Part shown: one piece after another, positions 1-6,921 of the stretch | How positions within the stretch are numbered: position 1 is the stretch's first letter | Layout: each line of letters opens with the position of its first letter | Program-made: the position numbers and the translations under genes | The notes under the pieces: generated by a model | Databases searched by the model: none | What the model was told of the DNA's origin: nothing | Seen by the model: the letters and a program-made list of their open reading frames with translations, nothing else | From: Sulfolobus sp. SCGC AB-777_G06 | Lineage (GTDB): Archaea > Thermoproteota > Thermoprotei_A > Sulfolobales > Sulfolobaceae | Direction of reading: 5' to 3' | Assembly (NCBI GenBank): GCA_003086555.1 | Contig: QEFN01000015.1 | Coordinates: forward strand, 1-23,451 | DNA: 23,451 nucleotides

Positions 1-1
1 A

Positions 2-1396
2 GGTTATTATTTTAGTTACGGCGTTATACAACCCGGCGTTATTGCATATTTGTACAACAATACATGGCATTACACAACGTATACTGAAAATGTTCCTACT
101 GAGTCCAGCGGTTACGTACAATTAGGCAATACGTTGTATATAGTAGGAGGAGCTTTATTACCATCACAAGTACCTACAGACGCGTTCCAGTCTGTGAAAA
201 TAATATTACCACCTCCAGCCCCTAAAATAGTGTATTTCTCAGCAGGAAACGAAACAGCGACGATCGTATGGTCTGATAACGCTTCTACTGGTTACTACAT
301 AAATTATTGGAGCAGCGACGGTCAGAAGGGGTCTGTTATGACCTATTCTACTTCTTATACATTCACTAACCTAACTGACGGGGTAAAATACTATTTCCAA
401 ATAATCCCTTTCAATCAACAAGGTAACGGTACGCCCTCACAGATAATAGTCTTGACTCCATTTTCAGTTCCAAACCCTCCAATACTTCACGTAAAGTTAG
501 GGGATAAAAATGCTACGGTATCATGGAAAACAACTTTTAACGGTGGGTTACCCATCCTTGGATATTATCTGTTCATGAAGGGAGGAAATATTACGTTTGC
601 TAAAGACTTAGGGAATATAACGTCTTATATTTTCACTAATTTAACTCCGGGTAAGACTTACACTGTCGGGGTTATAGCCTATAATCAGATAGGGAACAGC
701 AGCGAATCCGAGGTAGAATTTGTTGCTGTCGAGAAAGCATCGGTACTTTTCGTAGTTAGTAAATTAGCAGAAGGTTTATTAGTATCATGGAATTCAACCC
801 AACCCTCAAAGTTCATCCTTACTGTGACCTCAGGAGGTAAAGTCATTGCAAACCTTACGTTAACTAATTACTCAGTGCTACTTAAGATACCCTTCGGAGT
901 CTATAATGTAACTTTGGAGGCTATAGACCAAGCTGGCGTTACTACGACAAGTGCATTGGTATCGTATTACATAAAACCCGCAGTACCAGACGTTACAGTG
1001 ACGATTGAGAATAATTACATAAACGTGAGTTGGCCATCCTCACCATATGCTCAATACTACTTGGTATATGTTAACAATACCCTTGTAACAAATACCACAA
1101 AAACATCGGTATTAATACCATTAAGCGACGGATATCTGGTGATAAAAGTAATTGCCGCTAACGCAGGAGAGGAGTCGACCCCGTATGTCGAGGAGATAGA
1201 CTATTCTGCAGATATTTCTCAAATTAACGTTACTTCGACCGATGTTAATAGTAACTTCACGTTAATTCAGAGTATAACACCACCTACCACGTCAGTAACG
1301 GATGTGAGTATAAACTTAACAACGGCGATAGTTGTCATTAGTTTATTCTTGCTATCATTAGTGGTTGTACTTGTGATATTAGAAAAGACCAAATGA
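2..1396 (+). CDS. Kelch/fibronectin type III surface protein, C-terminally membrane-anchored (5' partial)
   Basis: The reading frame is open from the left edge, so the N-terminus lies outside the window; 464 residues are visible. The first ~65 residues contain a Kelch-like blade (NTLYIVGG with an upstream aromatic-rich strand). About four fibronectin-III-like beta-sandwich domains follow, recognisable from repeated PxxP-start, 'TVSW'/'TIVW' and 'YTFTNLTDG.KYYF' strand patterns. The C-terminus has one hydrophobic helix (TTAIVVISLFLLSLVVVLVI) and a short EKTK tail, which fits an exported protein held in the membrane with a cytoplasmic stub. There are many N-x-S/T sequons, as in Sulfolobales cell-surface glycoproteins, so it is a likely AglB substrate. 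The role is unknown; adhesion or polymer binding would be inference. An in-frame TTG at 50 is not the true start, because coding sequence continues upstream of it. Confidence 0.8.
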   Translation, partial: GYYFSYGVIQPGVIAYLYNNTWHYTTYTENVPTESSGYVQLGNTLYIVGGALLPSQVPTDAFQSVKIILPPPAPKIVYFSAGNETATIVWSDNASTGYYINYWSSDGQKGSVMTYSTSYTFTNLTDGVKYYFQIIPFNQQGNGTPSQIIVLTPFSVPNPPILHVKLGDKNATVSWKTTFNGGLPILGYYLFMKGGNITFAKDLGNITSYIFTNLTPGKTYTVGVIAYNQIGNSSESEVEFVAVEKASVLFVVSKLAEGLLVSWNSTQPSKFILTVTSGGKVIANLTLTNYSVLLKIPFGVYNVTLEAIDQAGVTTTSALVSYYIKPAVPDVTVTIENNYINVSWPSSPYAQYYLVYVNNTLVTNTTKTSVLIPLSDGYLVIKVIAANAGEESTPYVEEIDYSADISQINVTSTDVNSNFTLIQSITPPTTSVTDVSINLTTAIVVISLFLLSLVVVLVILEKTK

Positions 1397-1536
1397 TTGA
1401 AAAACTGGCTATCTTTATTTCCTCATCAAACGATCAAATATACTCAATAATTTCTTCATTGAATAAGCTAAATCAACTGAGATATTACAATTCACAAAGG
1501 ATTCCTGAATCTCCCAAATGTAATTTGCAATGTTAA
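1393..1536 (+). CDS. short ORF overlapping the surface protein stop (47 aa, possible gene remnant)
   Basis: An ATG overlaps the preceding TGA in the ATGA arrangement typical of translational coupling. The frame stays open for 47 codons (begins MIEKLAIFISSSND, ends CNLQC). The coupling argues for reality, but the product has no motif I recognise and the next gene is on the opposite strand. It may be the N-terminal stub of a decayed gene at the edge of the AT-rich island. Confidence 0.3.
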   Translation: MIEKLAIFISSSNDQIYSIISSLNKLNQLRYYNSQRIPESPKCNLQC

Positions 1537-1573
1537 AAAGGGAAAAAGATACATAGAATACTAAAGTTATGGT

Positions 1574-2650
1574 TTATTTTTCTGAGCTTAACCCCTTAAG
1601 TTTACTGAACACTCCGAGGAACATGAAAAGTGATGCTAAGGGAAAGATTAAAGACGTTAAGCCAAGGTTTATAATTAGTCCTTCCATAAAGTTGTCCAGA
1701 GCGGTAATTATAGTGCCGACTAATGATATTACAGCCACTTTATCAATGTCCTTATTTACAGTCCTGGCGTAAAGGTAAGACACGTTAGGGGATACGATTG
1801 CATAGAGAAAAGAATAAGCGATGTACATGACACCGCCATAATATCCAATTCCCATAAGAGCCAAAATCAGCAATGAAAGCATAAAGCTCATGATAAGTAC
1901 TCTGCCTTTGATAAACTTGGAAAAATAAGCACCTATCGAAGAGATAACAAATACAATGACGAAATAAAACACCTCATCATATACTGATAAACCGGTGTAG
2001 TAGTGAATTACTATCGGTATCATGTTGGTGAAGAGTGAAATACCTATAATATAGGTTAAGTACCAAGAAAACTCCCTCAAACCTCTCCTAATAAATTCAA
2101 TTGATAGGGTGTATTTTACAGCAACCGGCTTCATTTCAATAAACTGTGACAGAACTATAGGAACGATCGAAACGAGAAAGAAAGAAAGGTAAAAAGTAGA
2201 GAATGGAATGTACTTAGTAAGGTAAAAGGCAAGGAAACCAAGGGCTGCGAATACTCTCCTCAAAAAACCTAGTGCGGAAAATTTAGATCTGTCTAAATCT
2301 CCCAAGAATACAGTAACCGAAGAGCCTAGAGAATTTGAAAGACCTATCAATAGAGCATTTGCCATGAAAGTAAACAGAGAGGGATATAAAGCTAAATTAA
2401 GGAACACTACGGATGAAAATAAAAAAGACAAAGTATAGCTTAGCCTCTCTTTGCCCTTAAAATAATGAAGAATTGGAATAAATGTAATTTTAGATAAAAA
2501 CTCAAGCGAATATATTATACCAATCTCATAAGGACTTATACCAAATAAGTACATATACAAGGGATAGCCTAAGAACTGAAATCCTAAAAGAAAGTCCTTA
2601 ATTACTAAAGTAGAGGCTATGAATCTGAAGAAGTTTTTATGGGAATCCAT
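1574..2650 (-). CDS. MFS-like membrane transporter, 358 aa
   Basis: This is an integral membrane protein with about 10-12 hydrophobic segments covering nearly its whole length. Short loops are charged, with basic clusters such as HYFKGKERL and SKFIKGR that place those loops in the cytoplasm. The architecture fits a major facilitator superfamily permease, although 358 aa is shorter than the usual ~400 and no substrate motif is visible. The ATG at 2650 has a TATA-like TTATAAAG about 40 bases upstream on this strand (near 2686-2693) and an AGGTTAG stretch that may serve as a weak ribosome binding site. The gene is monocistronic in an AT-rich stretch, convergent with the surface protein. The substrate is not predictable. 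Confidence 0.6.
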   Translation of the reverse strand: MDSHKNFFRFIASTLVIKDFLLGFQFLGYPLYMYLFGISPYEIGIIYSLEFLSKITFIPILHYFKGKERLSYTLSFLFSSVVFLNLALYPSLFTFMANALLIGLSNSLGSSVTVFLGDLDRSKFSALGFLRRVFAALGFLAFYLTKYIPFSTFYLSFFLVSIVPIVLSQFIEMKPVAVKYTLSIEFIRRGLREFSWYLTYIIGISLFTNMIPIVIHYYTGLSVYDEVFYFVIVFVISSIGAYFSKFIKGRVLIMSFMLSLLILALMGIGYYGGVMYIAYSFLYAIVSPNVSYLYARTVNKDIDKVAVISLVGTIITALDNFMEGLIINLGLTSLIFPLASLFMFLGVFSKLKGLSSEK

Positions 2651-3020
2651 TTACTACTAACCTTTTCGTATATTTCTAGTTGCATGCTTTATAATCCCCC
2701 CTCCCGTTTCTACAGCTTCCGCAGATATGGGGTCACATTGAACTCGTCATTGGAATTGGAGTTGGTTCAAATTTCTTATTATTATCGTTTTTACTTAATT
2801 CTTTTAAATTTAGTACTCTCATCTCTAATGTATTTCCCATTTTATTTTTCACTAAAATATATTATCTTGCTAATTCTTTCTTATTTTTTCCCTTTTTAAG
2901 ATCTTCATGTTGTTTAGCTTAAATACATTCAACTAAGTTTAAACTTAAATTCTGGTATTAACATTTGTCTTGTAAGAATAAAGCTGTATTGTACGTTTTG
3001 ATATTGATACTCATCAATAG
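2651..3020. other. AT-rich intergenic stretch without a supported gene
   Basis: It holds the promoter region of the leftward MFS-like gene at its left end. The rest is low-complexity T-rich DNA whose short open frames encode only Leu/Phe/Ser-rich peptides. A perfect palindrome TAAGTTTAAACTTA sits near 2935-2948. It may be the eroded 5' part of the pseudogene that follows. Confidence 0.4.
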
Positions 3021-3540
3021 CCTTCAGCCATAGTAGGAAAGGCCATCATACAACTGGCGTTCTTATCATTTTTCTTAACTCCTCAGATTCCTACTTATAT
3101 TGCTTACGGAATATTAACTATCATCTTTAACCAAGTTTTGCGTACCTGTTCTCACGTTTTATAAAAGAAAATCCTAAGACTTACGGAATAGGCTTAGCCT
3201 TCTGGGAGAATGCGATATTCGTAGGCTTACTCGAATTACCTAATGCTTTTATTGAAACTACTACAACTGTTTTACCCTTACTTTACATCGTAATTATAAA
3301 GATAATGGATAGAACTTCCTCTCTTCTCATTTATTATAGTTGGGGGATTTCAGCGTATTACAGTTTCTGGAGAAAAGAGTTAAAGTACATAATCTCTATG
3401 GCACCTTTAGGCATGGTTGATAGCTTGGCAGAATATGTTAATTAAATTCGTTCGTCAAATTATTTTATTGTAGCAATTCCTTCAATAATAGTAAGTATTG
3501 TAGGTTTTCTTTTAGTAAAATACTATTTCAAACTTTCATA
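3021..3540 (+). pseudogene. decayed multi-spanning membrane protein, YhfC-family-like
   Basis: Two reading frames together encode one hydrophobic protein. From 3021 the frame reads PSAIVGKAIIQLAFLSFFLT and on through AYGILTIIFNQVLR. After a frameshift near 3135-3145 the coding sense continues as YLFSRFIKENPKTYGIGLAF, WENAIFVGLLELPNAF and IISMAPLGMVDSLAEYVN. It then meets an in-frame TAA near 3443 and resumes as IRSSNYFIVAIPSIIVSIVG to a stop at about 3540. The order 'NQ..RYLF...YGIGLAFWENAI' resembles the 'EE..RY.....GlGhGgiEai' core of YhfC-type intramembrane metalloproteases, but the acidic and His residues are absent. The family assignment is an inference; the decay is seen directly. Confidence 0.55.
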
Positions 3541-3577
3541 GCCAAGTATTTTCGTGTATATTATTAAGACTGTAAAC

Positions 3578-4507
3578 TTAATTGTGCAAAGAAAGATCTT
3601 GATTCTTCATATTTTTAACAATTTTTATAAACCTTAAATATTCGTACTCAGCTATAGGGTGAGTAAAAGCTAATAGCGATAAATAAGTTAATATCGAAAC
3701 GCGACGTTTTACTCTTATCTTATTTTTTCCAAATAATTGGTACGCAATTAATACTCTATCCTTAAGTTTTAATGCCGCATAAGTATCTGCATCAATTTCA
3801 TATGCTAAGCTAGAAATTGTGTACCCTATATAAAACAATAATAGCGATAAGTGCTCTAATATTAATAAAAAATTAGCAAAGTCCAAGAATATTACTGGAA
3901 GTGAAGTAATTAACTCAATTATTAATGTATATAGTAAACCAAAATAAAGATACGTAACTATATACTCTATAACAGGGCTAAGAATTAGTGCTATAAATGC
4001 TACAATAAAAAATAACATTACCTCATCATATATATCAACACCGAAGAAAGGTAAAAGGAATAAGACTAATTGAAAAGAGGCTAAAATTCTAATTAACCAT
4101 TTATATTTTCTAGCAACGGCTGGTATACCTCTAATAAATAGTGCAAGAGCAAATGGAGATAGCTTTCTAGCTAAATAATATAGCAAGCAAAATGGCTGTC
4201 TAGAGTGTCCTTCCTCATGATATTTTATAAAGAGAAACACATCTGGCATGTCCACTGCTATTGACGAAATAGATATCTCTTTCCTTTTTATGTCATAGAG
4301 ACCCAAGTAATCCCTTGAAGGTATTAATTTTACATCTTTAATTTTAACTCCTCTAATGTTGTAATTTATTAGGGGAATGAAGTTAAGAGAAATTGAAATC
4401 AAGTAGCTCAATACATCTACAGAGGGCAATAATACACCATAAGTTGCAGTTAATGCAATAATGTAGATGAGTAACGAAAGGCCATTGTAAAATCTTAATG
4501 ATCGCAC
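3578..4507 (-). CDS. membrane zinc metallopeptidase, HEEGH (M48-like), 309 aa
   Basis: The sequence has an HExxH zinc motif (KYHEEGH) in a hydrophobic context. Far downstream, SLAYEIDADTYAA supplies the third-ligand Glu in the E..(A)D setting typical of M48/HtpX-type peptidases. There are two hydrophobic segments before the catalytic motif and about four between it and the Glu, so the protease is membrane-embedded. I place the start at GTG 4507 because GGTGAT lies at 4516-4511, a good ribosome binding distance. A TATA-like TTAATAAAT near 4545 would start the transcript around 4518. A longer form from TTG 4537 (319 aa) is the alternative. The protein differs from ordinary HtpX in its many extra membrane segments. 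The substrate is unknown, and no chaperone or toxin partner is adjacent. Confidence 0.65.
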   Translation of the reverse strand: MRSLRFYNGLSLLIYIIALTATYGVLLPSVDVLSYLISISLNFIPLINYNIRGVKIKDVKLIPSRDYLGLYDIKRKEISISSIAVDMPDVFLFIKYHEEGHSRQPFCLLYYLARKLSPFALALFIRGIPAVARKYKWLIRILASFQLVLFLLPFFGVDIYDEVMLFFIVAFIALILSPVIEYIVTYLYFGLLYTLIIELITSLPVIFLDFANFLLILEHLSLLLFYIGYTISSLAYEIDADTYAALKLKDRVLIAYQLFGKNKIRVKRRVSILTYLSLLAFTHPIAEYEYLRFIKIVKNMKNQDLSLHN

Positions 4508-4855
4508 TCTATCACCGATTTTATCTCTTTTATCCAAATTTATTAATGATCAACTGCAATCATCATTAGTACTAAATTAACCATGAATAACTATTGTAAG
4601 AGTTATTTTAAATTTTTCATTGATATCTCATTATTTATTATTAGTACTTATATAGTTATATAGCTAAGGGGCATTTCATTAAATATATTGTAAATGCTAG
4701 AATTTGTGCATAAGTCTTGTAGTCAATAAGCGTTATTAATTAACTTAATTAAATTTAGCTAAAGTTACAGTCTATTATTTAATTATTGCGTCCATTTCTG
4801 CCATTCAACTTAGAGAGTAAATATATTTTCTGCTATAAACCATTATTTGGTATTC
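4508..4855. other. AT-rich divergent intergenic region
   Basis: About 350 bases separate the leftward peptidase gene and the rightward orphan gene. The stretch is very A+T-rich and no frame looks coding. It should hold both promoters: TATA-like TTAATAAAT near 4545 for the leftward gene, and TATATTTT (4822-4829) or CTATAAAC (4833-4840) for the rightward one. A small inverted repeat, AATAACT/AGTTATT, lies around 4586-4607. No RNA gene was recognised. Confidence 0.45.
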
Positions 4856-5479
4856 ATGTTAGATCTTTCAGATTTTGTGAAAGAGATAAGCGGGCTTGAA
4901 ATATATAATAAAACTTATGTTTTCGAAGGAGATTCCTATGTCAGCTTATTACGAAAGCTTGAAAGTATTAAGGACATTATAGAAATAGTAGAAATTCGCT
5001 CTTCTGAAGACTACGTTTATCTAAAAAATAATATTAAAGTTAATATTACTAAAATCTCAGAATATTTTCAATCAATGAAGGATACGCTAAAATATCTAAT
5101 AAAACTCTCAAAGATTGATGTAAGAGAAAGAATTACTATAGATAGTTATATTCCAATAAAAAGGCTGAAAAACTTGATATCTTATTTCGGGAATTATGAG
5201 CTCTGTATATGCAATAGCTCACTCGTTATTAAGAGAGGAGAAATTATCGTGGAAGTCTCATATAAACTCAAAAAACTAGGGAAAATGTTACTCGATGATA
5301 ATAATATTCCTAATGGATATTATATAGTTAAAACTGATAAATTTGATATAAACAAATTAAAAGAAATTAAATATGATTATGCGTATGTAAAGATTACAAG
5401 GAAGGCAATAAAAGTGGATTATTTTGTGGGTAAAGATTATCTGGAATTAAGAGAAATTGTTATACCTAATACGCAATAA
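4856..5479 (+). CDS. orphan protein of unknown function, 207 aa
   Basis: I do not recognise this protein. It is Lys/Ile/Tyr/Asn-rich and has no signal peptide or membrane helix, so it is probably a soluble cytoplasmic alpha/beta protein. One Cys pair (LCICNSS) sits in the middle; a lone pair is not a convincing zinc site. The ATG at 4856 lies 20-30 bases after the TATA-like elements at 4822-4840, which fits a leaderless transcript; the in-frame TTG at 4847 is less likely. Codon use is strikingly A+T-rich (ATA, AAA, TTA) compared with the core genes to the right. Together with its place in the island between pseudogenes, this suggests a mobile-element or recently acquired origin. Confidence 0.55.
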   Translation: MLDLSDFVKEISGLEIYNKTYVFEGDSYVSLLRKLESIKDIIEIVEIRSSEDYVYLKNNIKVNITKISEYFQSMKDTLKYLIKLSKIDVRERITIDSYIPIKRLKNLISYFGNYELCICNSSLVIKRGEIIVEVSYKLKKLGKMLLDDNNIPNGYYIVKTDKFDINKLKEIKYDYAYVKITRKAIKVDYFVGKDYLELREIVIPNTQ

Positions 5480-5850
5480 AAGGATGCAGTTTAATTAATT
5501 TCTTAAAATTTGTGCTCGTTAATTTTAACAGTACAAGCTTTAAAAGCTATCTCAAACTTTCTAACTTTAAGTAAACGAACCTTAATAATTTTTAGAATCT
5601 TTTAGGAATTAATAGCAGACAATTATATCGTAATCTACTATTATATAACTTTTTTAGTTAGTTCTTCCCCAACTCATCCTTTGACTCTGAATACCTAAGA
5701 TATTGAACTCTCTATTAACTGCAACTAATTTGCCTAAGTATTTAGGATTCTTTGATATCTAACTTTCGGGCAAGTATTTGCTTACGACAATATTAACTTT
5801 ATCTACATTTTAGGAATTATATCTATAATTTTACTCACATTTATTATCTT
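5480..5850. other. AT-rich stretch without a supported gene
   Basis: All six frames are broken by frequent stops and no RNA fold stands out. It is probably eroded DNA of the integrated island, with T-rich runs (such as TTATATAACTTTTTTAG near 5640) that could terminate the upstream orphan gene. Confidence 0.4.
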
Positions 5851-6245
5851 GATTATAAATACGTTATGTCACTATACTTGAAGAAATTTATTCCTCAGAT
5901 TTTGGCGTTCTAACTATATAGGAAAGAAGAATCAGCAAGCATTTCCACGTAGGAAGATAACGGATAAGGGTTAGGTAAATCTCTGAAATTGCTAATAGGC
6001 AAGAATGGTTAGAGTCTCAGATATTGGCAAAGTGTCAGTTACATTATTGGAGGAGGTTTAGTTTCAGTAATAATTGAAGCTTTAACGCACTTTTCTCCTC
6101 TCTATACTTTCCTTACAGTTATCGCATATCTCCTTACTATTGAGATCGAAATTCCTGCATCTTATCTTCTCTAATTCGAATTAGCCCTACGTGAAAAAGG
6201 TATTTAAGAAGGTATTTCACACGACATAATAAAACAATATTGATT
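5851..6245 (+). pseudogene. decayed membrane protein remnant
   Basis: From about 6037 one frame reads SYIIGGGLVSVIIEALTHFS, then PLYTFLTVIAYLLTIEIEIP and ASYLL. It meets a TAA, resumes as FELALREKGI, meets another TAA and continues EGISHDIIKQY. Upstream, frames that can be joined across frameshifts encode pieces such as SLYLKKFIPQILAF and RVSDIGKVS. The glycine-rich helix start and alternating hydrophobic runs resemble a transporter of MFS type, but too little remains to name the family. There is no intact start, and at least two stops and one or more frameshifts interrupt it. Confidence 0.4.
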
Positions 6246-6326
6246 TTTCCTAATTGAAGGATCTCTATCAATTTAGACAGAGTTGCTAAGTATCGCATAT
6301 TCAGTTTTTTGCAGAACTAAGGAATC

Positions 6327-6361
6327 TTTGCCGTCTACTTTCAAACTTTTTTGAAGGCAAA
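6327..6361. promoter_or_regulatory. bulged inverted repeat upstream of int(N)
   Basis: TTTGCC (6327-6332) and TTCAAA (6340-6345), separated by a 7-base bulge, pair with the continuous arm TTTGAAGGCAAA (6350-6361) across a 4-base CTTT loop. CCGTC (6331-6335) can alternatively pair with GACGG (6365-6369). It ends about 20 bases before the TATA-like TTATAAA of int(N), so it may be an operator, a terminator of the decayed upstream gene, or an element end. Confidence 0.4.
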
Positions 6362-6420
6362 ATTGACGGGATGCCGACGCTTATAAACGCAAATTGGCAA
6401 TCATAATACTAGGCGATAAG

Positions 6421-6696
6421 ATGGGCGAAAAACAGCGTCATTATAAATTCGGCGACTATATCTTAAGGAAAAAAGGTCGGTACTTTGTTCATGAATTAGA
6501 AAATGTAAACGGTGAGACAAAGGAGCGTTACGTCGGTTCTTTAGCTGACGTTGTCGAATCGTATCTAAAAATGAAAAAGATAATAAGCATTAGGGGTGTT
6601 GGTGGGTATCCCCATAATATGGGGCCGCCGGGATTTGAACCCGGGACCACCAGCGTACTGGTGGTTGGGGTTTTTAACCCCAGGCTGGCATCCTAG
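6421..6696 (+). pseudogene. int: int(N): N-terminal fragment of an SSV-type tyrosine integrase
   Basis: The 91-aa product carries [26 protein letters not shown] and [12 protein letters not shown]. These closely match, from memory, the N-terminal arm-binding region of the Sulfolobus spindle-shaped virus 1 integrase ([26 protein letters not shown]). The next segment, PPGFEPGT, is the same peptide the viral integrase encodes where its gene overlaps the tRNA attachment core. The catalytic domain (Arg, His, Tyr) is absent and the frame stops inside tRNA-Pro at 6694-6696. This is the partitioned int(N) left after SSV-type integration; int(C) is not in the window. The ATG at 6421 follows GGCGAT, a near-GGTGAT site, and TATA-like TTATAAA near 6381. 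An in-frame TTG at 6394 is less likely. It is not expected to be active alone. Confidence 0.88.
6620..6696. other. attachment site region: int(N) reading frame overlapping the 3' half of tRNA-Pro
   Basis: The int(N) frame runs on the + strand through the tRNA-Pro discriminator, acceptor 3' strand, T arm, variable loop, 3' anticodon strand and intron. It stops in the 5' exon side of the anticodon stem. In SSV-type elements the attachment core is the 3' part of a tRNA gene lying inside int. By that logic the element lies to the left of 6620, and the tRNA 3' end was supplied by the element. The exact crossover cannot be fixed without the second att copy, and I found no second copy of the T-arm sequence in the left 6.6 kb. 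Confidence 0.65.
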
Positions 6697-6717
6697 TCCA
6701 AGCTAGACTACGGCCCC
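6620..6717 (-). tRNA. tRNA-Pro(GGG) with a 22-nt intron
   Basis: On the minus strand a full cloverleaf is visible. The acceptor stem is GGGGCCG/CGGCCCC, the D stem GTCT/GGAT encloses AGCTTGGACTA, the anticodon stem is CCAGC/GCTGG, the variable loop is TGGTC, and the T arm is CCGGG-TTCAAAT-CCCGG with A as discriminator. CCA is not encoded. The anticodon loop C-T-GGG-G is interrupted after position 37 by an intron at 6656-6677. CTGG of the loop pairs with CCAG near the intron end, leaving 3-base bulges GGT and TAC, which is a bulge-helix-bulge splice substrate. The mature tRNA is 76 nt. A TATA-like CTTTTTAG lies ~28 bases upstream (6741-6750). Its 3' half is the attachment site for int(N). Confidence 0.93.
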
Positions 6718-6880
6718 TTAATGTATGTTATAGTTCTAAGCACTAAAAAGTTGACTATTTCCTATATTTAAATGAATACTTTTATAATACGAATACTTTC
6801 GGTTTACTCTCCCCAAGTTAGTTATACTATTACTGAGAGAGATTATACGAAAAATTCTAAAGTAAGACACGGCGTTTCGG

Positions 6881-6915
6881 ATATATTAATAGACCACTAA
6901 GGGAATACTCGGTGA
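6881..6915 (+). promoter_or_regulatory. promoter and ribosome binding site of the zinc-ribbon gene
   Basis: TATA-like ATATATTA (6881-6888) places transcription start near 6911. The transcript would begin with GGTGA (6911-6915), the Sulfolobales Shine-Dalgarno core, 6 bases before the proposed ATT start at 6922. Confidence 0.5.
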
Positions 6916-6921
6916 CTAAAA

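Noticed and set aside
1569..1772. 67-codon frame opposite the MFS-like gene end
   Set aside because: Antisense shadow of a membrane protein gene with no independent support.
2639..2899. Rightward 86-codon open frame upstream of the MFS-like gene
   Set aside because: Low-complexity Leu/Tyr/Ser sequence covering the leftward gene's promoter, with no domain or ribosome binding site.
1..6620. Second copy of the tRNA-Pro 3' sequence or int(C), and CRISPR or insertion-sequence transposase genes
   Set aside because: Scanned by eye for the T-arm sequence, the integrase catalytic motifs, regular spaced repeats and transposase motifs; none seen. A decayed copy could have been missed.
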